A DNA stretch of 64,000 nt from Acidobacteriota bacterium (GTDB lineage: Bacteria > Acidobacteriota > JAAYUB01), in contig JAGNHB010000004.1 of NCBI GenBank assembly GCA_018001935.1, forward strand, positions 31,808 to 95,807, read 5' to 3'. Numbering within the stretch: position 1 is the stretch's first letter; each line of letters begins with the position of its first letter. Under the pieces are notes generated by a model that saw only the letters and a program-made list of their open reading frames with translations, was not told the origin of the DNA and searched no databases. The translations under genes and the position numbers were made by a program. Positions 1-9,437 of this stretch are shown one piece after another.

Positions 1-660
1 CGAAACGTCCGGGCGCCTTCCGGCAGAAGGCGCGTACCGTACGCGCCGCCTGCCGGGCGGCGCACGGGTCAACGGGGTCAGGGGGTGCGAAACGTCCGGG
101 CGCCTTCCGGCAGAAGGCGCGTACCGTACGCGCCGCCTGCCGGGCGGCGCATGAGTCAACGGGGTCAGGGGGTGCGAAACGTCCGGGCGCCTTCCGGCAG
201 AAGGCGCGTACCGTACGCGCCGCCTGCCGGGCGGCGCACGGGTCAACGGGGTCAGGGGGTGCGAAACGTCCGGGCGCCTTCCGGCAGAAGGCGCGTACCG
301 TGCGCGCCGCCTGCCGGGCGGCGCACGGGTCAAAGGGGTCAGGGGGTGCAAGACGTCCGGGCGCCTTCCGGCAGAAGGCGCCTACCGTACGCGCCGCCTG
401 CCGGGCGGCGCACGGGTCAACGGGCTCAGGGGGTGCGAGATGTCCAGGCGCCTTCCGGCAGAAGGCGCGTACCGTACGCGCCGCCTGCCGGGCGGCGCAT
501 GAGTCAACGGGGTCAGGGGGTGCGAAACGTCCGGGCGCCTTCCGGCAGAAGGCGCGTACCGTGCGCGCCGCCTGCCGGGCGGCGCATGAGTCAACGGGGT
601 CAGGGGGTGCAAGACGTCCGGGCGCCTTCCGGCAGAAGGCGCGTACCGTACGCGCCGCCT
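1..660. repeat. 87-bp tandem repeat array, 7.6 copies, cut by window edge
   Basis: Copies begin at 1, 88, 175, 262, 349, 436, 523 and 610 (the last is 51 bp). They are nearly identical, with a few substitutions: acgggtc or atgagtc near the end of a unit, cgaaacg, caagacg or cgagatg at its start, and gtaccgtacg or gtaccgtgcg in the middle. Each unit holds three back-to-back inverted repeats: GCGCCTT/AAGGCGC, GCGCGTAC/GTACGCGC and GCCGCC/GGCGGC. Since 87 is divisible by three, open frames run through the array on both strands, but none has a plausible start and ribosome site and I do not call them genes. The array runs into the TAG stop codon of the RND gene at 659-661. The left end lies outside the window. 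Confidence 0.95.
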
Positions 661-3600
661 ATGGTTTTCGCCGGCGGAAGATGCGCTTGACGCGGCCGGC
701 CTCGGCGAAGAGGGAGTAGGCCACGGGGGTGACCACCAGCGTGGGGAGGAGGCAGAGCATCTGCCCGCCGATGATGGTCACGGCGATGGCGGACCGCTGG
801 GCCGAGCCGGCGCCGATCCCCATGGCGGTGGGGACCAGGCCGGCCACGATGGCGAAGGTGGTCATCAGGATGGGGCGCAGCCGGACCTTGTTGGCCTCGA
901 CGATGGCTTCCCGCAGCGGCATCCCCTGCTCCCGGAGCTTGTTGGTGTAGTCCACCTGCAGGATCCCGTTCTTCTTCACGATGCCCAGCAGGAGCAGCAC
1001 GCCGAGGGCGCTCCAGAGGTTGAGCGTCCGGTCGGTGGCCCAGAGGGAGAGGAGGGCGAAGGGGATGGCGAGGGGCAGGCTGAGCATGATGGTGAAGGGG
1101 TGCAGGAAGCTCTCGAACTGGGCGGCCAGCACCATGTACATGAAGATGGAGGCCAGCAGCAGGGCGAGGATGAGGTTCTTCGTGGTCTCGTCCAGGACCT
1201 TGACGGCCCCCGTGAAGCGGTAACTGTACCCGGGGGGCAGCCCCATCTTCGCGATTTCCTCCCGGACGGTGCGCGCCGCCGCGTCCAGAGGGAAATCGGG
1301 GGCGTTGCTGCCGTTGACCGACACCTGGAACTGCCGGTTGTAGCGCTCGATGCGGGCCGGCCCCAGGCCGCGCTGCACCGTCGCCACGTTGTCCAGCCGG
1401 ACCTGTCCCAGCCGGTCGGACGGGATCATCAGGCGCGTCAGCATGTCCGGGTCCTTCTGCTGTTCCGGGAGCAGCTGCAGCGTCACGTCGAACTGCTCGT
1501 CGCCTTCCTTGTAGGTGGAAATCTGGTCTTCCCCGGCGATCATCAGGCGGACGGCCCGCGCCACGTCCCGGGCCCGCACGCCGAGGTCGGAGGCGCGCCG
1601 GCGGTCGATGACCACGTGCATTTCCGGGCTGTTGAGGCTCATGCCGGGGTCGATGTCCCGAAGGCCCGGCACCTTGCGTAGACGGAGGGCCGCCTCCTTC
1701 GCCAGTTCGGTCACCCTGGGGAAGTCCGGGCCGAGGATGGGGAGCCGGATCGGGAAGGAGGTTTCCCCGCCGCCCAGGGCCGAGGGGATCACGACCCGGC
1801 ATCGGAGGTTCGGGTGCTCCGCGACGATGCGCCGCACCTTCTCGGCCACATCCTGGTTGGAGACCTTCCGTTTCTCCAGCTCCAGCAGCCGGACGTAGAC
1901 GTGGGCGTGGTTGGCCGCCCCCTCGTGGACGTAGGGATTGACGAACTTCACCCCCTCGAGGGCGGCGATCCGGTCCGCGATCTCCGTCGTCACCCGCGAG
2001 GTCCCCTCGAGGGAAACCCCCACGGGCAGGTCCATGATCAGGTTCAGCTCGCCCTGGTCGTCGGGGGGGATCCAGTCGCGCCCGACGAGGGCATTCAGCG
2101 GGAAGGTCAGAGCGAAGGCGGCCAGCGCCAGCAGGAGGACCACCGCCCGGTGGTTCAGCGACCAGGTGATGAGGTGCCCGTAGCCCCGGATGACCCACCC
2201 GAAAATGCCGGTGTCCCGGGACCCGTGGTGCGCCGCCGGAGGCTCCCCGGAGTCGGAGACAGGGTCTGCGGGCCGGCCGCCGCCGGGCGCTTCGCCGCCG
2301 GGGGGGTCGCCGTCGGGGCGACGAAGCCGCCGGAGCAGCTTCGAGCTCAGCATGGGCGTCAGGGTGAAGCTGACCAGCATGGAGACCAGGATGGCAAAGG
2401 CCATGGTCCAGCCGAACTGGTTGACGTAGCGGCGGGCGTAGCCGCTCATGAAGGCGATGGGGAGGAAGATGATGACCAGGGAGAGGGTGGTGGCCATCAC
2501 CGCCAGGGTGATCTCCCGGGTGGCCTCGATGGCGGCCCGGACGGGGGAGAGGCCTTTCTCCTCGAGGTAGCGGACGATGTTCTCCAGCACGACGATGGCG
2601 TCGTCGATGACGATCCCGACGGCGAGCGTCAGGGCCAGCAGGGTCATGTTGTTGAGGGTGAAGTCCATCGCCTTCAGGAGGGTGAAGGTGGCGATGATGG
2701 AGGTGGGGATGGCGATGGCGGCGATGACCACGGAGCGGAAGTTGCGGATGAAGAGCAGCACCACCAGGCTGGCCAGGAGGCTCCCGAAGAGGAGGTGCTC
2801 CTCCAGGGAGGCGATGGACGCCTCGATGAAGACGGACTGGTCGCGGATCACCCGGAGGGAGATGCCCGGCGGGAGGTTCTTCTCGATGTCCCGCAGCTTC
2901 CCTTTCACCGCGGCGATGATCTCCACGGTGTTGGTCCCCGACTGGCGGCGAACGTCCAGGGAGACCGCCTGCTTCCCCTCCAGCAGGTTCCAGGAGCGGG
3001 GCTCGGCGAAGCCGTCCTCCACCCGGCCGAGGTCGCGGACACGGAGGGGGGCGCCCTTGACATTGGCGACGATGGTGTCCTCGAACTGGCCGACGGCGTC
3101 CATGCGGCCCAGGGTCCGCACGCCGAGTTCCGCCTCCCCGCGCCGGATCTTCCCGCCGGGGATCTCGACGTTCTCGGCCTGGATGGCGTTCTCGACGTCG
3201 TTGATGGTCAGGTTGCACGCGCTGAGCTTCTCGGCGTCCACCAGGATTCGGATCTGCCGCCGGCGGGCCCCGTTCAGCGACACCTCCCCCACGCCGTCCA
3301 CGGTTTCCAGGACGCGCTTGATCCGCTTCTCGGCGATCTCGGTCGTCTCGCGAAGGCTCTTGGTGCTGGCCACCACCAGGGAGAGCACAGGGTCCGCGTC
3401 CGGGTCGGCTTTCTGGATGACGGGCGGCAGGATGTTGGGCGGGAGGTTGCGGAGGGCGCCGGACACCTTCTCCCGGACGTCCTGGGCGGCGCTCTCGATC
3501 TCGCGCTCCAGGACGAAGCGGCAGGTGATGCGGGCGCTGCCCTCCTGGGCGGTGGACGTCAGCTCGTCCAGGCCGCTGATGGTGCTCACGGCCTCCTCCA

Positions 3601-3799
3601 GGGGGAGGATCACCTGGGTGGCCACCTCCTCGGGGGTGGCCCCCGGCAGCCGCACGCTGATGGACACCGTGGCGGGGTCCGCCTTTGGGAAAAGATCGAC
3701 CCCCAGTTCCCGGAAGGAAAAAACCCCGAGCACCACCAGGAACCCGATCAGCATGACCGAGAAAACCGGCCGTTTGACGCAGACCTCGGCAAGGGTCAT
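659..3799 (-). CDS. RND-family efflux pump, inner-membrane transporter (AcrB/HAE1 type)
   Basis: Encodes 1046 residues, the usual length for a hydrophobe/amphiphile RND transporter, which exports drugs or other amphiphiles using the proton gradient. The N-terminus has the family look (VKRPVFSVMLIGFLVVLG, then a GVDLFPKADPATVSI segment). The fourth membrane helix carries GIVIDDAIVVLEN near residue 400, which holds the paired aspartates of the proton relay. Two large periplasmic loops and a second six-helix block follow. It ends in a basic tail (RIFRRRKP). The stop codon lies inside the 87-bp repeat array. The adaptor gene lies 124 bp upstream on the same strand, so the two probably form one operon. 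No outer-membrane TolC partner is seen here. Substrate unknown. Confidence 0.95.
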   Translation of the reverse strand: MTLAEVCVKRPVFSVMLIGFLVVLGVFSFRELGVDLFPKADPATVSISVRLPGATPEEVATQVILPLEEAVSTISGLDELTSTAQEGSARITCRFVLEREIESAAQDVREKVSGALRNLPPNILPPVIQKADPDADPVLSLVVASTKSLRETTEIAEKRIKRVLETVDGVGEVSLNGARRRQIRILVDAEKLSACNLTINDVENAIQAENVEIPGGKIRRGEAELGVRTLGRMDAVGQFEDTIVANVKGAPLRVRDLGRVEDGFAEPRSWNLLEGKQAVSLDVRRQSGTNTVEIIAAVKGKLRDIEKNLPPGISLRVIRDQSVFIEASIASLEEHLLFGSLLASLVVLLFIRNFRSVVIAAIAIPTSIIATFTLLKAMDFTLNNMTLLALTLAVGIVIDDAIVVLENIVRYLEEKGLSPVRAAIEATREITLAVMATTLSLVIIFLPIAFMSGYARRYVNQFGWTMAFAILVSMLVSFTLTPMLSSKLLRRLRRPDGDPPGGEAPGGGRPADPVSDSGEPPAAHHGSRDTGIFGWVIRGYGHLITWSLNHRAVVLLLALAAFALTFPLNALVGRDWIPPDDQGELNLIMDLPVGVSLEGTSRVTTEIADRIAALEGVKFVNPYVHEGAANHAHVYVRLLELEKRKVSNQDVAEKVRRIVAEHPNLRCRVVIPSALGGGETSFPIRLPILGPDFPRVTELAKEAALRLRKVPGLRDIDPGMSLNSPEMHVVIDRRRASDLGVRARDVARAVRLMIAGEDQISTYKEGDEQFDVTLQLLPEQQKDPDMLTRLMIPSDRLGQVRLDNVATVQRGLGPARIERYNRQFQVSVNGSNAPDFPLDAAARTVREEIAKMGLPPGYSYRFTGAVKVLDETTKNLILALLLASIFMYMVLAAQFESFLHPFTIMLSLPLAIPFALLSLWATDRTLNLWSALGVLLLLGIVKKNGILQVDYTNKLREQGMPLREAIVEANKVRLRPILMTTFAIVAGLVPTAMGIGAGSAQRSAIAVTIIGGQMLCLLPTLVVTPVAYSLFAEAGRVKRIFRRRKP

Positions 3800-3923
3800 G
3801 AACCGCTCCCTTCACCCCTCCGGCCATGACAGAGATGAAACCCCGAACCACACGAACCACACAAAAAGGGCCCGGGAAGGACATGCGTCGCAACCGGCAG
3901 GGGAATGGGCCCTGAAGCCTTTT

Positions 3924-5177
3924 CTAACGCTCGACCTTGACGGCGGCCTGGTCCCGGAGGGCCTGCCCCGGGGCGGGGATCGCCACCGTCTGTCCCCCGG
4001 CGAGTCCCTCGACGATCTCCACCCGGTCGCCCTCCTTTTCCCCGATCTTCACGTCCCGCTCCTTCAGGGTGTTCCCCTCGACGGTGTAGACCTTGTAGAT
4101 CCCGTAGGCGTACCGAAGGGCCGAGGCGGGAATGAAGAGCCCTTTCTCGAGGCGCTCGGAGGGGAGGCTGGCCTTGACGAAGAAGCCGGGCTTGAGCTGG
4201 CCGCCGGGGTTTGCCAGGAGCGCCTCCACCTCGAAGGAGCGGGTCTGGGGGTCCACGGAGGGGTTGATGCGGGAGGTCCGGGCCGTGAAGGGCCGCCCCG
4301 GCCAGGCTTCCACGGTGAGGGTCAGGTCCTGGCCGGCCCGGACCCACCCCGCCATCTTCTCGGGGATCTTCAGGCGGACCTTCAGCGGGTCCGTGTTGAC
4401 CACCACCATCACCGGGGCCTGGATCTTCAGGTACTGTCCCTGGGTGACGGCCCGCTCCCTGATCTGGCCGGCAAAGGGCGCGCGGATCACCGCGTCGGAC
4501 AGCTTCTTCTGGGCCAGGGCCACGGCGGCCAGGAGCTGCGTCACCTGGGCCCGCTGGTTCTCCACGGCCTGGATCGCCAGGTCGTACGCGGCGCGCGCCG
4601 TCTTGTGGCGGGCCTCCGCCTGGTCATAAGCCTGTTGGGGGATCAGGCCCTGCTGCATCAGGGTGTCCGCCCGCTCGAACGATTTCCGGGCGTCGTCCAG
4701 GTCCGCCGCCGCCTTCTTGACCTCGGCGGCGTCCCGGACGTCCTTCAGGTCCGGCCCGTCGGGCGGGACCCCGAGCCGGGCCCGCGCCTGCCTCAGGGCG
4801 GCCCGCTGCTGGTCGAGGGCCAGCTGCAGCTCCACCGGGGAGAGCCGGACCATCGGCTGACCCTTGGCCACGGGGTCGCCGACGTCCACCAGGACCTCCT
4901 CCACCCGACCTTCCACTTCGGCGCTGACGGTGACCTCGTCGTCGGGGAAAAGGGAGCCCACGGCCTCCACGTTGCGTCGGAACTCCCGGGTTTCCACCGG
5001 GGACACCTTCACGATCAGGGTCTGCGCCGCTGGCTTCCCTTCGGCCGGTCGTCCCTTCGCGCCGGCGGAACAGCCGGCGGACAGGGCCAGGATCAGGCCC
5101 GGGACGAGGAGCGGAACGAGGCGGAAGACCGCCACTGCGTTGAACTCTCCGTAACGCTGCCGGTTGTGGGGGGCCAT
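3924..5177 (-). CDS. RND efflux periplasmic adaptor (membrane fusion protein), lipoprotein
   Basis: A periplasmic adaptor of about 417 residues that would link the downstream RND pump to an outer-membrane channel. The N-terminus has a hydrophobic segment ending in LILALSAGC, which fits a lipoprotein signal with lipidated Cys. Then come a barrel-sandwich half (EVEGRVEEVLVDVGDPVAKG), a coiled-coil hairpin rich in Ala, Gln and Arg, the second lipoyl half (VIRAPFAGQIRERAVTQGQYL) and a beta-barrel region. I chose the ATG at 5177 because AGGAGAG lies just upstream; an in-frame ATG at 5225 would add 16 residues with no signal character. The gene is transcribed before the pump gene. Confidence 0.93.
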   Translation of the reverse strand: MAPHNRQRYGEFNAVAVFRLVPLLVPGLILALSAGCSAGAKGRPAEGKPAAQTLIVKVSPVETREFRRNVEAVGSLFPDDEVTVSAEVEGRVEEVLVDVGDPVAKGQPMVRLSPVELQLALDQQRAALRQARARLGVPPDGPDLKDVRDAAEVKKAAADLDDARKSFERADTLMQQGLIPQQAYDQAEARHKTARAAYDLAIQAVENQRAQVTQLLAAVALAQKKLSDAVIRAPFAGQIRERAVTQGQYLKIQAPVMVVVNTDPLKVRLKIPEKMAGWVRAGQDLTLTVEAWPGRPFTARTSRINPSVDPQTRSFEVEALLANPGGQLKPGFFVKASLPSERLEKGLFIPASALRYAYGIYKVYTVEGNTLKERDVKIGEKEGDRVEIVEGLAGGQTVAIPAPGQALRDQAAVKVER

Positions 5178-5378
5178 GGTCTCTCCTTGCCACGGAAGCC
5201 GTCGGCCAAACAGCGCATTATACACGAGGAGGCGGGTCGTGCCGCGATGATGTTCGTCACGTTTTCCGATCTGGAAGGCCGGCGGGACGGAATCGCCAGG
5301 GCGTCGCCCCGGGCTCGGTTGAAGAGGGTCCTGGTGTTTCCCCTTCCCGGCCGGCCGGGGGGGCGAACGGGTCGGCGG

Positions 5379-6467
5379 TCAGGCGGGGCTGGGAACGGAG
5401 GGCGGTTCACCCGGGGTCCCGGGGTGGTTCCAGGTGAGCAGGAGCCGGTTGGCCACCGCGATGAAGTGCACGGCGTCGGGCGCCAGGCGACGGGAGTGGA
5501 AGGGAGCGCCGTCGCAGAGGGTCCCGTTGCTGGACGCCGTGTCCACGGCCCAGTAGGCGCCCCGGTGCTTCCACAGGAGGAGGTGGACCCTGGAGACCAG
5601 GAGGTCGAGCTCCTCCTCGTCGCCGCCGATCCGGCACCGCTCGTAGCGGCCCAGGAGCACGCCCCGCCGAAGTTCGGCGTCGGTGAGGCGGATCTCGCGG
5701 GAGCGGTGCTCGTCCTCCACCAGGAGGTTGATGGAGGGGGACCACGGGTCGAAGGCGTCGCGGCCGGCCGCTTCGCTGAAACAGTCGAGGGAGATCACCG
5801 GGGAGAGGGTGTACATGGTGATGTCCTTCCGGCGGGCGGCCCCCTCCGGCGATTCCCGGCCCGGGATCGGGACGGGTTCCGCGGGGGGCCGGCCGGCGTC
5901 GTCGGGGCGGGGGGCGGGGCCTTCGGACAGGTTCCGCTCCGGCAGGCCCTCCCATGCCCGGGCCGCGATGTCGGGCCACGGGCGGGACCGCCGGTGGAGG
6001 AGAAAGAACTGGTGGTTCTCGACCCGGAAGATGCAGTCCCCGATCCCCTCGAGCCCGTGACGGGTGGACCCCGTCTCGTCGAGAAAACCGTTGGCCGTCG
6101 CCAGGTCCAGGAGGGTGAAGCGGGGGGCCGCCCCCGGCTCGCCGGGCTCCAGGCGCAGCAGGAGGTGGCGGAGGCTCACGCTGTCCGCGTGTTCCACCAC
6201 CAGGTCGCAGCGGGTGTGGCGGCCGATGACCAGGTCGCTGCCCTGGCCCGGTTGCGGGGCGATGACCATCATCCGGAGGGACAGGGCGTCCAGGTCCACG
6301 TGGGCCAGGAGGTAGTGGCCGGGCGACGCGGCGTCGTACCCGTGCCGCAAGGCGTCGAACACGGCCTCGAAGGCCTGGCGGGGCGACAGGGACGACACCC
6401 GGTGGATCTCGCACCGGGTCCCGGTATTGAAGCGGGGGACTTCGGAAGTCGTGTCCGGTCTGGTCAT
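5379..6467 (-). CDS. Protein with two FHA-type domains
   Basis: A cytoplasmic protein of 362 residues without membrane segments. The C-terminal third is a clear FHA phosphothreonine-binding domain: GRYER at 273, SRVH at 292-295, then SSNGT at about 312. An earlier segment shows the same plan in weaker form: IGRHTRCDLVV at 81, SLRH at 98, ATANG at 123. This suggests a second, degenerate FHA domain. The linker (about 160-230) is rich in Pro, Arg and Gly and looks disordered. FHA proteins usually read phosphothreonine marks made by Ser/Thr kinases, but no kinase is encoded nearby. It lies 77 bp downstream of the PHP-domain gene on the same strand, with a strong hairpin between them. Its role is unknown. 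Confidence 0.85.
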   Translation of the reverse strand: MTRPDTTSEVPRFNTGTRCEIHRVSSLSPRQAFEAVFDALRHGYDAASPGHYLLAHVDLDALSLRMMVIAPQPGQGSDLVIGRHTRCDLVVEHADSVSLRHLLLRLEPGEPGAAPRFTLLDLATANGFLDETGSTRHGLEGIGDCIFRVENHQFFLLHRRSRPWPDIAARAWEGLPERNLSEGPAPRPDDAGRPPAEPVPIPGRESPEGAARRKDITMYTLSPVISLDCFSEAAGRDAFDPWSPSINLLVEDEHRSREIRLTDAELRRGVLLGRYERCRIGGDEEELDLLVSRVHLLLWKHRGAYWAVDTASSNGTLCDGAPFHSRRLAPDAVHFIAVANRLLLTWNHPGTPGEPPSVPSPA

Positions 6468-6509
6468 TCGCTGCCGTGACCGGCGGTCGGGCCCCGCCGG
6501 GGGGAGAGG

Positions 6510-6538
6510 GCCCGGCGCCGTGCGGGGCGGCGCCGGGC
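6510..6538. other. Strong GC hairpin between PHP and FHA genes
   Basis: A perfect 11-bp stem (GCCCGGCGCCG and its complement) encloses a 7-nt loop. It sits in the 77-bp spacer after the stop codon of the PHP-domain gene. Neither side has a T-tract, so it is not a canonical intrinsic terminator. It may stabilise the upstream transcript 3' end or terminate transcription weakly. Confidence 0.5.
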
Positions 6539-6544
6539 GACGGG

Positions 6545-9262
6545 TCAGTGACCCAGGTTCAGGTGGTTCTGGGTTTCCCAGTCGAGGCCCACGGAACCAG
6601 GGGAGATGGCATTGACGTAACCGTTCCCGTCGACGAACCAGATGGACATGTCGCCGCTGACGGCGTTCCGCCAGAAGATGTCACTCTTGTGGTCGCCGTC
6701 GAAGTCGCCGATGCCGGCCACCAGCCAGGTGAGGTCGTCGATGCCGCCGATGAAGGCGTTGCCCTTGTAACCGCTCTCGTCGATGAACCACACGGACATG
6801 GTCCCGCTGGCGTTGTGGCGCCAGAAGAGGTCGGCCCGGAGGTCGCCATCGGCGTCGCCGAGGCCCGCGACCTGCCAGGACGGGTCCACCGCGCCCGGCG
6901 ACATGTTGCCGGCGTAGCCGTTCTCGTCGACGAACCAGACGGACATGGCCCCGCTGACCTGGTTGCGCCAGAAGATGTCGCACTTGCGGTCGCCGTCGAA
7001 GTCGGCCACGCCCAGGACGCGCCAGTCGGTGTCGCCGATGCCGCCGATGAAGCCGGACCCCTTGATCCCCGTCTCGTTCATGAACCAGACGGACATGATG
7101 CCGCTGGCGTCGTTGCGCCAGAAGATGTCGGCCTTTCGGTCGCCGTCGGCGTCGCCCACGCCCACGATCTGCCAGGACGGATCCACCGCGCCAGGGGACA
7201 TGTCGCCGGAAATGCCGGTCCCGTCACCCTTCACCATCCAGACGGACATGGTGCCGTCGTCCGTCCGGCGCCACAGGATGTCGGTGACCCGGTCCGCGTT
7301 GAAGTCGCCCACGCCGGCCACCTGCCAGACGAGGTCGCCGATGCCGCTGACGAAGCCGCCCCCGATGATGCCGGTGCCGTTGGCGTACCAGACCGACATC
7401 ATGCCGGAGGTGTCGTTGCGCCAGAGAATGTCCGAGGTGCCGTCGGCGTTGAAGTCGTAGATCGTGGCGTCCAGCGGGGCGGTGTAGGTCACCCACATCG
7501 GGGCGGACCAGGCGTCGTGGCCGTCGGCCTGCACCACGTGGACGAAGTAGTAGTAGGTCCCGGAGCTGAGGTCCTCGGTAATCTCGAAGGTGGACTGGCC
7601 GGAGACGGTCCGGTAGGCGGTGGTGAGCTGGCCCGCGCCGACCTGGCCGCGCCAGAACTCGACGGTGGACACGCTCTCGCCGTCGGGGTCGTAAACCGCC
7701 GCGTGAAGCGTGAGCGAACCGGGGTTCGTGAAGATGTCGCCCATGATGTGGCTGCTGTCACCGGTGCGGAAGACCAGTTGAAGGTTGGAATCCTCGGTGG
7801 CGAAGAAGTGCCGCGTCTTGTGGGCGGTCATGATGTTGGCCCGGGTGAGGGCCGGGGAGAGGCTGTTGGGGATCAGGTAGACCGTCCGGGTGGGGACGGC
7901 GACCCCCAGGTTCATGCAGTGGGCGTCCTGCTCGGCGGTGGGGCCGACGTGGAAGCCGATGTTGAGCGCCTTGGTGAAGCGGCTGAAGTAGTTGCTGGAG
8001 GCCACGTTGGAATCGCTGCAGACGGTGGCGGTGGAGAAGGCGAGGCCGCTGCGCACGGAAATGCCCTGCATGGCGGCGTCGGCGTTGGCGTTGTAGGCGT
8101 AGTTGTCAAACTCGCTGGAGCCCGGGTGGGCCAGGAGGCCCAGGGCCCCGACCGGGGAGGGGTTCTCCACCGACCGTTGATAGAGGGTGAGATAGGCGTA
8201 GCGCTTCGGGACGTAGACGTCGAAATAGCAGTTGGGCATGGTGCACTCGGGGGTGGGCCCGTAGTAGCTGCTGGCGCAGGGTTCCCAGCCGAAGAGGGTG
8301 GGGCTCTCCAGAATGATCACGTGCCCCTGGTCGGAGTTGGTGGTGACCCCGAACTCCTGCCCCCAGAGGGCCACGAAGGAGCCGTCCACGGTGGCCGCCT
8401 GGGCGGCGGCGAAGCCGGCGGCGTAGTTCGCCCGGACCTTGTCGCCGGTGATGGGCGGGTTCATGTAGTTGATGGCGTCGTCGAAGAGGTGGTTGTGGTC
8501 GGTGATGGCGAGGAAGTCGAGACCGCCGGTGTTGCGGGCGTACGCGTAGACGTCGGCGGGGCCGGAGCCCTGTCCCTCGTGGCCGGAGGAGCAGGTCCCC
8601 ACGGCCTGGCCGCCGTCGGAGTAGTTCGAGTGGTTGTGGTTGCCGCCGTAGTAGAAGTTGTAGCCGAAGCCCGATTCCAGGGGGGTGTTCTGCTGGACCT
8701 GGCAGGCGGCGAACTGGCGGGACACGCGGAAGGACCGGGCCTGTTCCGGCGTGAGGTCGTCGTTGACGATCACGGTTTCCTCGTAGGCCTCCGCCTCCTC
8801 CATGGAGGGCAGGGTGTCCAGTTCCTCGTAGAAGCGGGTGGTGTTGACGGCGGCGTCCCGGCTCGGGACGAACCGGGCGCGGAAGGTGTAGACGTACCGG
8901 CCGGGGCCGACCCGCTTGCCGGCCTGGTCGCAGCCGTCCCAGCGATGTTCCGCCAGGGCCATGCCCATGCCGTCCAGGTCACAGGCGCCATCGACCACGA
9001 GGGTGGCCTCGCGGGCTTCCCCTTCCGGGCGGATCTCCAGCTGCCAGAAGACTCGGCCCCACACGCCGTCGCGGGCGGCGTCGGGGTGGTTGAAGATGGC
9101 GAAGAGCCGGACGGACCCCAGGTCGCCGGGATGCGCCGGCGAGAACTGGTAGGCGTCCGCCCCGAGCGCGGCGATGAAGCGGTCGTTCTTGTCTTCGTCC
9201 GATCCGGAGGCGAACGCGAAGACGACAGGTAAGAGCAGGAAAATCAAGCTGGTACGTTTCAT
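6545..9262 (-). CDS. Secreted PHP-domain (CehA/McbA-like) protein with six FG-GAP-like repeats
   Basis: Encodes 905 residues with a clear signal peptide (MKRTSLIFLLLPVVFAFASG). A PHP-type metal-dependent phosphoesterase region follows. It has HNHSNYSDGG near residue 210, FLAITDHNHL near 250, a GQEFGV segment near 300 and LAHPGSSEF near 380, the usual metal-ligand positions. A beta-rich linker leads to six repeats of about 49 residues from about residue 605 to the end, each with the pattern DxDGDxxxDIxWRNxxSGxMSVW. These resemble FG-GAP/VCBS propeller blades, with calcium-binding-like DxDxD loops. Odd and even repeats differ: odd ones carry GGF-xSGIGD-like loops and even ones MSPGAVDPSW. The start is supported by an AGGGGGTAA sequence upstream. 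It probably acts outside the cytoplasm; the substrate is unknown. Confidence 0.85.
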   Translation of the reverse strand: MKRTSLIFLLLPVVFAFASGSDEDKNDRFIAALGADAYQFSPAHPGDLGSVRLFAIFNHPDAARDGVWGRVFWQLEIRPEGEAREATLVVDGACDLDGMGMALAEHRWDGCDQAGKRVGPGRYVYTFRARFVPSRDAAVNTTRFYEELDTLPSMEEAEAYEETVIVNDDLTPEQARSFRVSRQFAACQVQQNTPLESGFGYNFYYGGNHNHSNYSDGGQAVGTCSSGHEGQGSGPADVYAYARNTGGLDFLAITDHNHLFDDAINYMNPPITGDKVRANYAAGFAAAQAATVDGSFVALWGQEFGVTTNSDQGHVIILESPTLFGWEPCASSYYGPTPECTMPNCYFDVYVPKRYAYLTLYQRSVENPSPVGALGLLAHPGSSEFDNYAYNANADAAMQGISVRSGLAFSTATVCSDSNVASSNYFSRFTKALNIGFHVGPTAEQDAHCMNLGVAVPTRTVYLIPNSLSPALTRANIMTAHKTRHFFATEDSNLQLVFRTGDSSHIMGDIFTNPGSLTLHAAVYDPDGESVSTVEFWRGQVGAGQLTTAYRTVSGQSTFEITEDLSSGTYYYFVHVVQADGHDAWSAPMWVTYTAPLDATIYDFNADGTSDILWRNDTSGMMSVWYANGTGIIGGGFVSGIGDLVWQVAGVGDFNADRVTDILWRRTDDGTMSVWMVKGDGTGISGDMSPGAVDPSWQIVGVGDADGDRKADIFWRNDASGIMSVWFMNETGIKGSGFIGGIGDTDWRVLGVADFDGDRKCDIFWRNQVSGAMSVWFVDENGYAGNMSPGAVDPSWQVAGLGDADGDLRADLFWRHNASGTMSVWFIDESGYKGNAFIGGIDDLTWLVAGIGDFDGDHKSDIFWRNAVSGDMSIWFVDGNGYVNAISPGSVGLDWETQNHLNLGH

Positions 9263-9437
9263 GAATTACCCCCTGGCTATTGTTCGAATCTGGCAGTCCG
9301 AGCGAACTCGGATTTTTCAAGTATCTCACAAAAAAGCGAAATTCCCTATGTGTTTCATCACGGAAAACAAAAAAGTCTGTTAGGGGGGTCAGGCGCTTTA
9401 GCGGCCGCGATTGGACAACATGAGGTTATTTTTCATT

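Noticed and set aside
1-660. CRISPR array
   Set aside because: The units are contiguous 87-bp copies with no unique spacers between them, and no cas gene is present.
85-690. Open frame of about 200 codons through the 87-bp repeats, encoding a repetitive Arg/Pro-rich protein
   Set aside because: The frame stays open only because the unit length is a multiple of three; it has no ribosome site and frames on both strands are equally open.
600-6479. Very long open frames antisense to the RND pump and adaptor genes (up to 1300 codons)
   Set aside because: They arise from high GC content and codon bias of the real genes; their translations are low-complexity Arg/Pro/Gly-rich or resemble no family.
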